Shown here one piece after another: positions 54,321-64,000 of a stretch of DNA of 64,000 nt. The DNA lies in the NCBI GenBank assembly GCA_036873755.1, contig JAVTVY010047879.1, forward strand, positions 62,001-126,000. Reading direction: 5' to 3'. Origin of the DNA: Hanleya hanleyi (Eukaryota; Mollusca; Polyplacophora; Lepidopleurida; Hanleyidae). The position numbers and the translations under genes are program-made. Numbering within the stretch: the first letter of the stretch is position 1; every line of letters begins with the position of its first letter. The notes under the pieces are model-generated. The model had not been told where the DNA came from and ran no database searches. It worked only from the letters and a program-made list of their open reading frames with translations.

Positions 54321-55984
54321 ATGTGATTTTTCGGTAACGTTCCTCCTGCTGGCCAATGAAAACTCGTTCTTTTTTCTTCCTTGAAAGCTTGAGAGAGAAT
54401 TAAGGTTCAACGTCGCTTGAGAAAGTATTGTTCTGTATCAGCATGAGTCCATTTCACTTTATACATTCTTGTCGTTATTATTCTATAAATTTGTGATTTA
54501 TAGATGACTTCAAGTGAAGATTGAAAAAGACGTAGGCGAAAACTTGCAACCAAGGTTATTACTGAATGACAACACACTTTCAGTCATTATACTTTTCGCG
54601 GGAGTATAATCAACTTGCACTGTCGTTCACAGATTATGTATGATAAAGAAATTATTGAATATTTGTATTGTGGATTGCGTATAAGGTGAAAATTGAAAAT
54701 TGTTGACCGCTTCTGTGTTGTATGAAACCATCTTGTTTTTTTTGTTATCTTTATTTCATACACATTTGGAATTGGTGCTGTAATACGAAATAAATATTTC
54801 GATTATCGACGCGGAAAATCTGTTCTGGACGGCGGCTGAATATTGAGTGTCGGATCTGACGCTTGCTCATGTCGCTTCATTCTTACAAGGGCTGGAATAA
54901 ATAAAGGACGTTTCTAAGGTGTTCAGTTTAACTCGGCTACTATTTTGTCTTACAACAATACTGAAGATGACAAGAAGTCTTGGATTCCTATGCCAAATGT
55001 CGGGTCATTGAGTAGCCTATGAATACTCCGCAGTGTAGTCGGTGTCTCATGTTAGATACATGTAGCCTAGCAGGAATAGCTTCGGTCAGTGTCTGGTTCT
55101 ACAACTATAAGTTATGACTGACATCCATTGAATATGCGACAGATATATATATAGGCTGATAATATTTCGAAACCCGAGATTAATATGAATAGAAAATAGT
55201 AAGAAGTAGGGTAGTAAAAATCGGCCAATGATGTTCATAAATAAGCTTTAAGAGAATGAAGGTCATTATGTTTGAATGCGAAAGCATAATATAGAATCCT
55301 TTAATCTCTTTATTCATTTAAGATCATGCACCGAAGTGGAAATAGCAGTCGAGAACTGATCAATAAAATATGGTATGAAATTTTAATTATGGACGCGGAT
55401 GTTCTTTAATGGACGACGGCTGAATTATGAAAGACGGACTAGACGCTTGTAATACTAAGGATAACAACACGGTCATTCAATGGACGTAACTGATCGATTC
55501 AATTACGTTCGTTTGGCTGATGATTGTATTATGTTTCATTGGGGAAATAGACCAATAATCTGATAATATAGAAAGTATACAGCGAGTATAGTTCACCAGC
55601 ATTATCTCCGGGATTAGAATATTTTGTGCAAATTTACTTTATTCTGTCGGATTAATTTGTGAGATTAAATGTTTGGTTAGGTAATAGGGAGAATCCTGTT
55701 CTTCGGTTATCATGATGTTGCTATGTGATTTCAAGGCGTTGCTTCTAGTGAAAATCTGTCTGTTTGCAATAGAGTGCTATAGTACGGGCTCGTGTAGTAC
55801 GCATAGCTGGAAAAATGTTGAAAGCGACGTTAAACCCTATTCACTCACTCACTCGTGTAGTACGCTCGCTAGCTCACTGTGCAGATTGGGTAAGTGAAGT
55901 AGTTGTTCACATGGGTGTCTGTGTTTGTGGAGGAAGATAACACAAATTATTCTTATGATGACTTTAACACCGACAAAAAGAAGT

Positions 55985-56230
55985 CATAACTATCACCCCG
56001 AAAAGGTGATGAGTTAGAGCCACCACCCTTTTTACGATCACCTTGAAAGATGATGGCCATCGCCTCTGAAGAGTGAAGATCAATGATTGTAAATTGAGGT
56101 CATCACCTGTTAAGGGCAAAATCATCATCATGACCGTCCCCATTTAAAGGCGATGGCTCAAACTCATCACATTTAAAGGTGGTGGCCAGGTCTGATCACC
56201 ATTAAAAAGTGATGGGCCATCACCTTTTTT
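55985..56230. repeat. Cluster of GGTGATGG / CCATCACC motifs
   Basis: AAGGTGATG, GATGGCCATCACC and TCATCACCT words recur in both orientations over 245 bp at irregular spacing, similar in style to the TTTACACC cluster at 4315-4500. No coding potential. Confidence 0.5.
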
Positions 56231-56859
56231 CTGGTTGTGAAGAATAAATACGCCCGCAAACAGCAATGGATGATTCCAAGTGGTTCGGTAATAGTGGCCT
56301 TCTTGAGCCCCGTTGGGGCCAATCGGTACAAATTCTTGACTGACACCCGTTCAGTCTCCATCGCCATTGGCGTCTTCAGTGGCTTGGAACCCTAAAAATT
56401 AATACATATAAACCCCCTGTCTCACATTTCCCATTCCCCTCTTGTACTTCCCTCCCGAAGGAAATATAGCTGTGATTTTTTCCTTCATATTAGTATGACC
56501 AGGCCCAAATATGGGACAAACAACTTATTTCAGTCTACCACGAGTTCTACCACTTCCATCGAGTATGTCACAATCTTTTGTGCATAGCATCGTCTCTACG
56601 ACTCATATGATTGACCATGAAAAATCTTCAGTTCTCACCAAACAGCTGCGACGGAAGATTAACAAGCAGCCAGAGGATTATAAATCCCCCGCCGAAATGG
56701 CAGCAATATTTTTTACCATTGTTGGTCTCGGGGATATACATGAGGGAGGCAACTGCTACTTCATAGGCGTTGGATGCGGAAGGGTCTTTCTGCTTTCCCA
56801 AGTTTTAAAATCAACTCAGAACGGTTGACTGAACGTTGATTGCTTCTGTAATATAGTTT

Positions 56860-57690
56860 CCATGCAGTAAAGCATGGAAATTATGTAACCCAGAAGCTAC
56901 CCCAAGTGACATCTCAAGGCATATTATCTGCAAACCAAATTTGACGGGAAGCTGAATGCATCCTCAACCTATTGCACATTTTAAATTTGCCACCAGGTGT
57001 CGTCACCTGTAGATGCAAGTGGGCGAAACGCAATCTCAAGCATCATCTCATGACATGGTACATGTATCAGCATATGAACTTTGGGAAGAATCTGAAGAGG
57101 GGTCTTCAAGTTATTGCCCGGAAACCAAATTTAGATTTGTATGCACAAGTGTGGGAAACACAATCCCAAGTGACATCTTATGGCATATGAATACCAAATT
57201 TGAGAAACACCCGATGAGCAGTTTTCAAATTATTGCCAGAAAAAAAATTCAGATTTTTCCACCAGGTGTCGCCACCAGTATGAAGAAGCAGGTGAAATAC
57301 AATCCCAACGGACATATCATAGCATGGAATCTGCATACCAAATTGGAGAAAAATCCGATGAGCGAAATCAAATTCCGATTTGACACGAGGTGCTGCTACC
57401 TGTAAGCACAAGTGGGCGAAACGCAATCCCAAGCAACACCATATGTCATGGTATATTCATACCAGATTTAAGAAGAATCTGACGAGCGGTTCTCAAGTTA
57501 TTACCCGGAAACAAATCTGGTATTTCGCCACCAGGTGGCATCACCTGTGAGTAAAAGTGAGCGAAAGGCAATCCCACGCAACATCTCCTGGCATGATACA
57601 GGCATGCTAATTAAATTTGAGGAGATTCCGATGAGCAGTTCTCAAGTTAATGGCTGACAACAAATTTTGAATTTAACACCTGGTGGTGCC
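56860..57690. repeat. Degenerate tandem array of roughly 120-130-bp units, part 1
   Basis: Recurring words CAATCCCAAG, CATGGTACATGTAT, TTTGAGAAGAATCCGATGAG, TTCTCAAGTTATTGCC and CACCAGGTG(G/T)CG occur in the same order every 120-130 bp with heavy divergence. The frame at 56511-56828 just upstream has no support. The array continues after the Penelope-like insertion at 60080. Confidence 0.7.
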
Positions 57691-57704
57691 ACCTACAGGC
57701 ACAA

Positions 57705-59680
57705 GTGGGAGCGTATTTTCGGTTGTATCGTCCAGTGAACATAATCGAAACCTCTCAAGATCGGCTTTTCTTGAAACTCAACTACTTAGATAAAGGACTG
57801 GACATCATTAATTTACCTCGAATCCTGAATGATCCAGAGGTGCGCAACGCTGTACCAAACTATTTTAAGTTCACAGAACCTCCTTGCATTTCATATAAGT
57901 ACACTAAATCTATAGCCACCAAAATATTCAATTACTCCAATGCTGTCCAGGAGTTTGACTGGAACTTATACACGTCAGGAGGCTATAGTTGTGATTGTGA
58001 ATCGTCGAACTTTATCTATACACCATGCAAACATATTGTGACTGGTGACCTTGATGTGGTGAGTGATAGGATCTGAAATTACTCCTGATGAAGGGACCTA
58101 AATATAGAGAGCCAAGAAGAATAAATCTGAAGGCCGACCAGAAGATAGTCCTGTCTGCATTGGAACAGTACGTTATTGATTGGTCTAAGCGAGAAAAGTT
58201 GAACCTACAGTACTCGCTGATTGGCTGGACCTCACCAAGAGCAAGGTCGTTGAAACAATCCGCCATATTGACAGAAGTACTCTTCCCCAAGCAAAACAAG
58301 TACTGAGAAACCTCAATTCGCAAGAAGTTCTAGCAAATCTCCAGAGTAAATTCGTCATAGTCCCAGCAGACAAAGCTCCGAATAATATAATATTCATATG
58401 TAAATATTACTATTACCAGGTGCTGGTTAAAGAATTGAGTGTAGACATATCTTCATCAAATACGTCTACTTACTCCCAAACTGCATTTACTCTGGAAGAT
58501 TTATTTAACAATCACAAAAAGTTTCTCAGGGAAAGAGGTATTTGTCTTCCAACCAATCATAACGACATACCAAAAATATACTGGACTCCCAAAATGCATA
58601 AATCACCATACAAAGCTAGATTCATAGCTGGTTCTAGAAGCTGCACCACCAAGCTTCTTTCAACCCTATTGACGAGGGCCCTTCAGGAGGTAAAAGCATT
58701 TTGGGAAAGGTATTGCGCCACTATTTCTAAGAACTCTGGCGTTGAATGTATGTGGATATTGAAAAACTCAAAATGTCTTACGGAAGAACTTGATGCTAAA
58801 GGTCACATACCGTACAGACATGTATCCACATGGGATTTCTCGACTCTATACTACAATCCCTCATCAGGACCTTATTGACCGTATAAGTTCATTAATAGTA
58901 TCTGTGTTCAAGAAAACTGATCGTAGATATATTAATGTCGGAAGCCATAAAGCATTCTTTAGCTCGACTACATACAGGAGATATCATTCATGGGATGTTT
59001 CTTTGTTTATAGAGTTGCTTGAATTTCTCATTAAAAATATCTATGTGAAATTTGGCAACACAATATATCAGCAGCATATAGGTATTCCAATGGGTACTAA
59101 TTGTGCACCCCTGTTGGCTGACCTGTATCTGTTCTCTTATGAATATGATTATATGCAGGCGCTTTCAAAAACCGATCCATTCAAAGCCCGTTCCTTCTCA
59201 TTCACCAAACGCTATATAGACGATCTTCTCGCTGTGGATAATCGCTATATAAATGACGCAGTGAAGGATATATATCCACCTTCACTGGATTTGAAGGAAA
59301 CTACAGATAGCCCTACAGGCACATCATATTTAGATCTATATCTCTATAAAAATGAAGCGGGCATTCTCTCTCGTCGACTTTATGACAAAAGAGATGATTA
59401 CAATTTCGACATCGTAAACTATCCCTTTCTGGACAGTAATATTCCAGTGGGACCTGCATATGGCGTATACATATCACGCCTAGTAGCATTTGCTAGATCC
59501 CGTGTTAAATGTGACGATTTTAGTCAACGTCACAAAAACATTGTTGCAGAAACTTATGAAACAGGGCTACACCACCAAGCGCCTACACTCAAAGTTTCTC
59601 AAATTTGGCGATACATATCGCATGCTGATAGCAAAATACGAGCGTAGCGTGCAAGATCTATGGCGCTACGTTTCGTAACT
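57705..59680 (+). pseudogene. Penelope-like retroelement reverse transcriptase, decayed
   Basis: Successive fragments on the plus strand: 57705-58076 (Cys motif YSCDCESSNF, then TPCKHIVTGDL), 58088-58306 (KGPKYREPRR), 58309-58878 (VPADKAPNNIIFICKYYY, PKIYWTPKMHKSPYKARFIA), 58790-59647 (STWDFSTLY in the previous frame, then TTIPHQDLIDRI; QQHIGIPMGTNCAPLLADLY; KRYIDDLLAVDN with the catalytic Asp pair; SYLDLYLYK; DKRDDYNFDIVNYPF; GPAYGVYISRLVAFAR) and 59565-59678 (RYLHSKFLKF-like end, VQDLWRYVS). At least four frameshifts. The conserved order is that of Penelope-like elements of the type common in molluscs and cnidarians. No GIY-YIG endonuclease domain is visible on either side. Confidence 0.85.
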
Positions 59681-59689
59681 TGTGTCTAA

Positions 59690-60080
59690 TTCCGCTTAAC
59701 CCGGGGCTAGGGGCCGTATGAACCCATGTACTTCAAGATCCTCATGGTACTCATATGAACAGTCACAATCAAAGCGTGACTGAGATACATCATTTTTAGA
59801 TGACGACTCTATAACGAATATTATGGATTAAGAATACTGATCAGCGATACGGATTTGATATTTTTGGAACATCATGATGTCTTGCCGGCATCATTGAAAA
59901 CTGTTGACCGCTTCTCTCTTGCAGGAAACAAGCCTATATTTATGTATACTATGATTGTCTTTTTGAATTTGGTGCTAATACTGTTATGTGGAAAATGGAA
60001 TAGGTCTTTGGATTATGGACGCGGATATTCTCTAATGGACGACGGCTGGATTATGAATGACGGACTAGACGCTTGTAATT
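59690..60080 (+). repeat. Penelope 3' end fused to the exon-like module
   Basis: TCTAATTCCGCTTAACCCGG and GGGGCTAGGGGCCGTATG match the 325-bp twin repeats at 22887-23720. From 59755 (CATATGAACAGTCACAATCA) the sequence is nearly identical to 53996-54320, including the exon-like module, up to GACGCTTGTAAT, after which the tandem array resumes. Either the element carried the flank of a former insertion site with it, or gene conversion joined them. Confidence 0.6.
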
Positions 60081-62130
60081 ATCCGGAGACAAATTTGGGA
60101 ATTTGCCACCAGGTGACGCCACATGTAAGTGCAAGTGAGTGAAAGGCAATCCCATGCAATATCTCCTGGCATGGTACATGTATGCTAAATTTGAGAAGAA
60201 TCCGATGGGCATGCAGTTCTCAAGTTATTGGCCAAAAACAAATTTCAGATTTTGTCATGAGGTGGCGTCACTTTCTGAGCAGAAGTGGATAACGCAATCC
60301 CAAGCAACATCTCATGGCAAGGTACAATGTATATGCATGCCTAATTTGAGAAGAATTTGATGAGCAGTTCTCAAGTTATTGCCCGGAATCCAAATTTCCA
60401 GCGACATTTCAAAGCGTTTCAAAGTTATTGCTTGCAGCACAAAAGAACGGGAAGAACTCTAGTGCCGCCACATACAGGCAGATCTTTCTGAAACGCAATA
60501 CCAATCAACATATTGTCACAAGGAATGCATATGCCAAATATTGAAGGAACTAGATGCAGTCGATTGAATACGATTGAGAAGGTATGCCTTTTGCATCTTT
60601 AGTAAAGGAAACATTCATTATTTGTGAAGAAAGTGAAAACGTAAAACTTAGGAAAAACATCAATAACATGGCCCCATAAGATGCCTTGACGGAGGTACCC
60701 ACATACTAAATTTAAAAGAATCCATTAAGGTCCAACAGTTACTGTCCGGAAATGCAATTTTACCTTGGCCCTCAGATAGCGCCATGTGCAGGCAGATAGA
60801 CATGAAAAATAATTTCAACCGAGATCTTGAGGCAAGATCCCTTGACATTGGAAATAGAAAATGTTAACTTGGCCTACAGGTGGCGTCATCGATGAGCAGA
60901 TCGACAAGAAAAACAATACCAAGCGAAACCTTCAGGTAAGGTACATGTATATCAAACTTGGAAAGAATTCATTCAAGTATTAAACAGTTATTGTCCGGAA
61001 ACCTAATTTTAAATTTGCCCCCAGGTGGCACCACCTATATGTGGATCGGCATGAAAAACAATGCCAAACGAGAAATTGAGGCGAGGTACCTACACACCAA
61101 TTTGTACACGCTCCCTGTACATGGAACAACCACACTGACAACTGCATACCATCATCTGTCAGTCCGAAAAACCACAAGGTGGAATTCAATTCAATTCAGG
61201 AAATTGATCATATGCACAGTGTGCACCCAAACTTTAGGAACTCAGTTAAAATTAATATAGTAAGTTACACATGTGGACACAAATGGTTCGTGCTGAAGCT
61301 TTAGGGTAAATCATATGATGCGAGATACAATTATTTGATAACAAAATTGAAGGAAATGTTGTCCTTCATTTAAGATGACACGAAATTCAAAAACCAGGGA
61401 TTCGGTACTGCGGGGAAGCGAGCAACGGAAGAAAGAAGAAAAAACGCAATTAGACAAAGCATTTGGAAGATATCGCTTGTGAAGAATTTGAATGGAACCC
61501 ACGGACATGCACAGAAGATTGGAAGAAGACCCAGTGGCGCCACCTTCAGGTGGATCTTGCTGAAACGCAATACCAACCCATATCTGGTCAAAAGGAGTGT
61601 ATATGCTAAATTGCGAAGGAATCCGACAAAGCTTTTGGAAGTTATCGAATGTGAAGAATTTGAACAGACATCCACAGACACAAAGAGAGCAAGACCCATT
61701 TTAGCTGAAACGGACACGAAGAAGCGAAACTCAGTGGCGCCACCTTCAGGCAGATGTTGCTGAAATGCAAAAGCAACCAGTGTCTTGTCGCAAAATATGC
61801 GTATGCCGAATTTCGGGAGAATCCGACAAAGCGTTTGGACGTTATCACTTGCAAAAAATTTTAACAGGTGTCCACGGACACAAAGAAGCAAGACCCATTT
61901 TGACCCAATGGCGCCACCTTCAGGCAGATGTTGCTAAAATGCAATATCAACTGGCGTCTTGTCGCAAGAAATGCGTATGCCGAATTTCGGAAGAATCCTG
62001 CAAAGCGTTTGGAAGTTATCGCTTGCGGAAAATTCAGACAGGCATCCACGGACATCCACGGACATCCACAGACACAAAGAAGCAAGAACCATTTTAAAGT
62101 CCCCGGCCGCGTTGCGGCGGGGGACAAAAA
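60080..62130. repeat. Degenerate tandem array, part 2
   Basis: First about 120-bp units as in 56860-57690 (to about 61040), then a related form of about 190 bp (61490-62100) with GGCGCCACCTTCAGGCAGAT, GAATCCGACAAAGCGTTTGG and (GGACATCCAC)n. It ends in a GC-rich hairpin, GTCCCCGGCCGCGTTGCGGC followed by GGGGGAC, at 62098-62125. Open frames within it are not credible. Confidence 0.65.
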
Positions 62131-64000
62131 GGTAAATTGATCTTAGGTTTATGCTCTAATGACATCCCATCCATGAAGGAGATGAAATGAACATACACCT
62201 TGTACGCTAAAGGGTGAAGGCATATGGTAATTGAATTTCTGTAACATATGGTTTAGATGGAGCGGGGTATTTTTGCATGGTATTTCCATGTCGTTAAACC
62301 AAGCATAAAACATGATCTAGAGGACAGACCGGCTCGCCCGGATCGATACCGCGATACCCCGCATGAATGCTTCTCAGCTGTAATAATCAATAATGTCAAA
62401 CTTTGATCGAGGGCACATCGCGTTAGGCGTGAGAAGCAAGATTCTTCTGTGAGAGTACATGCAATATATGGAACCAATAACGGCAGGAAGAATTCTCATA
62501 TTCGCTACGTTATTTCCAATCGACAAAGTGTAAATTTAAATGTATCTGGATTCATGAATCGATCATAGTCAATTGAACAGAGCCAATTCAAGACTGTCAA
62601 GACTGTTGAAATAGGTCCCTCCAGCTATAGAATTCATTATTCAGTTCGCAACTGATTGAAGCGTCGTGTGTCCGTTTGTTCGAGTGTACCATCAGGTACA
62701 TTGGTTTTTGTTACTATGTCAAAGTTTTTAGCAAGAGTTATAGGAACCCGAGGCTTTGGCACTGTGCTACCAGAATTTATCCACGGTAGGTTGAGCGGCG
62801 CCACAAAGAAAGAAATGTATGTAATCAAGCACCTCAACAACAGTCGATTAAATTCTACAAAAACACGGTAAACCTCACTGACATCCGATCTAGCCTTAAT
62901 TCCAAACTTTGGGTAAATCTTTTGTTCAGAGCCTCTTCCAAGAAAGGCTTATTTATCGCTAGCATTGAGTTATCAAGAAAGAGAGTAGGAGCTCGTTCTC
63001 CTTGTTTGTAAGACTTGCGGAATAACTCGATGTTCTACTGGTGATCTATTGCAGCGAAGATTTTATTACATCCTGAATCAACCCCATATCAACCTAAGCA
63101 GATTCAAATTCGCTTTGTCAGTTTCGCGCTTTCTCTCTCTCTTTTAGTAACACGAGCTTGAAATGTTGAAATTTGTTTTGGCTTATTTCAGAGCGAGGGA
63201 TAAGAATGTCATTTGTCCTTTAAACGCTGACGGATGAACGGTTAGCCATTTCGCAAATTAAACTGAAATAAATATGGGCTCTTGGGAGCGAGAAAATGGG
63301 AACAAAAAAGGTGAAAATGTAATAACGTCGCAAACAGAAAAATATTGAATCCCGAGGAAAATCTCAGTGGAAAATCATGATACACCTCTCATATCCCAAC
63401 ATCAGATCCGTTCGGAATGACAAATCAAGGTTTGCTCTCTGGTGAATTACCCTGGAAATACTTTTAACCTGGTGGCTATCACATAAACCTGGATATGGTA
63501 TGGTCCGTAGAAAATGTTGAAAGTAAACTTCGACCTAATTAGAAAACTGTTACCCGCGCTCTCCTGCACAAAAGAGACCTTTCCATAATTATGTCCCACC
63601 TCTAATTAGAAGGGGATAGACACACAGAAATCACTTTGCCCATCTATCACTCCGTCCGTGAGTACCTGCCTATTGCAAAGCTTGTCCCGATGATGTCTCG
63701 GTTATTGGACAACTTCGTTAATACGAAAGAGGCTAATTAGTTTGCAGATGTGTCTCAGTTTGTTTAAGTTCTAGTGACGCCATTACAGCTGAATGCTACA
63801 TGACACATCACTCGTTTGAGGCAAATGATTGCCTCAAACGAAACCGGATGTTCCGAATGGTCACCCGATATATATTTCAGGGAGCTGATAACAGTCGAAC
63901 CCGTGTTTCCTCTCGAAGATATGAAGTTTACTTGAAGATGTTTCTACACCGGATTGTCCGACCTTAGAAATTACAGGTTTTGCTATCTTTTTTGAAAATT
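62130..64000. repeat. Host tandem-array unit 3, partial
   Basis: 62220-63600 matches 50310-51850 closely and 7740-9600 more distantly; 63770-64000 matches 52560-52760 and 16920-17150. The first part of the unit (equivalent of 46759-50200) is missing to the left, replaced by the array and Penelope insertion. The unit runs off the window. Confidence 0.7.
62716..62871 (+). CDS. Small conserved frame, 51 codons, unknown
   Basis: ATG at 62716 encodes MSKFLARVIGTRGFGTVLPE, then FIHGRLSGATKKEMYVIKHL and a polar end. The unit 2 copy (from 50916) keeps the frame to ATKK and then has a stop; the unit 1 copy (8620-8765) keeps EFIYRKLRGVTKKEMCVIKP. The similarity is mainly in the reading frame, but sequence identity between units 2 and 3 is high anyway, so selection is not proven. 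Confidence 0.3.
   Translation: MSKFLARVIGTRGFGTVLPEFIHGRLSGATKKEMYVIKHLNNSRLNSTKTR

Larger units (their letters stand above)
46759..55700. repeat. Host tandem-array unit 2, right of the Polinton
   Basis: Continues the unit interrupted by the Polinton (left part about 32425-32546). Colinear with unit 1 blocks: 46759-46990 with 4636-4900, 49250-49680 with 5200-5640, 50310-51850 with 7740-9600, 52080-54540 with 16270-18750, 54960-55700 with 29780-30080. Contains the 39-bp minisatellite, a SINE-like repeat and exon-like modules; otherwise no gene recognised. Confidence 0.7.

Noticed and set aside
56511..56828. 105-codon frame before the array
   Set aside because: No homologous copy, splice signals or recognisable domain.
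60958..62140. Several 60-173-codon frames on both strands
   Set aside because: They lie in the degenerate tandem array and repeat the same unit translated in shifted frames.

Overview
The window is animal nuclear DNA, most likely from a marine invertebrate and plausibly a mollusc. This rests on intron-like splice sites, many decayed transposable elements, SINE-like repeats containing a GTGAGTGAGTGAGT...GGGTTTAACGTCG signature that I associate with gastropods and bivalves, and a Polinton, a Ngaro-type retroelement and a Penelope-like element sitting close together. The species cannot be fixed from sequence alone. Little of the window looks like ordinary host gene: only two candidate coding exons (307-448 and 2692-2838, minus strand) have good splice signals.

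The centrepiece is a 14.2 kb Polinton/Maverick (virus-like DNA transposon) at 32553-46752. It has 5'-AG...CT-3' termini, terminal inverted repeats (TIRs) of about 2.3-2.8 kb, a 6-bp target-site duplication (AATAGT/AACAGT), and a diverged paralogous empty site elsewhere in the window (around 4625-4650). All recognisable genes lie on the minus strand. From right to left they are: a tail-anchored small protein, two paralogous PC4-like proteins, a chromodomain integrase, a Thr/Ser-rich membrane protein, a packaging ATPase, two conserved Polinton structural/accessory proteins, the penton (minor capsid) protein, a pX/pVI-like basic protein, the double-jelly-roll major capsid protein and an adenain-type protease. 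The last four are packed with overlaps or gaps of at most 3 nt; several others have a TATAAATA-type box 30-50 nt upstream. A protein-primed DNA polymerase B is missing altogether, and the integrase, major capsid protein and one accessory gene carry frameshifts or a stop, so this copy is not autonomous as read. The two PC4-like paralogs share a -1 reading-frame break at the same place and with the same spacing, which deserves attention.

Other mobile DNA: an approximately 500-bp fold-back element with CCCCGAGATAAT motifs and a 6-bp TSD (2912-3410); a 169-bp minisatellite (10.29-11.66 kb); a 4.3 kb element with 1.17 kb inverted arms rich in GACGTCGCC and an 8-bp TSD (11923-16239); a decayed Ngaro-type tyrosine-recombinase retrotransposon with the full A1-ORFs-B1-A2-B2 split direct repeats (20152-27196, minus); a piggyBac-like MITE at TTAA (30625-31117); a TIR element carrying a fragment resembling a Crypton/DUF3504 gene (31.2-31.7 kb); and a Penelope-like reverse transcriptase pseudogene (57.7-59.7 kb) inserted in a degenerate tandem array.

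Under these insertions the host sequence is a diverged tandem array. Blocks at 4.6-9.6, 16.3-18.7 and 29.8-30.1 kb reappear in the same order at 32.4/46.8-51.9, 52.1-54.5 and 55.0-55.7 kb, and partly again at 62.2-64.0 kb. The units carry small repeated exon-like modules (one with a signal-peptide-like start after a consensus 3' splice site) whose function I do not recognise.
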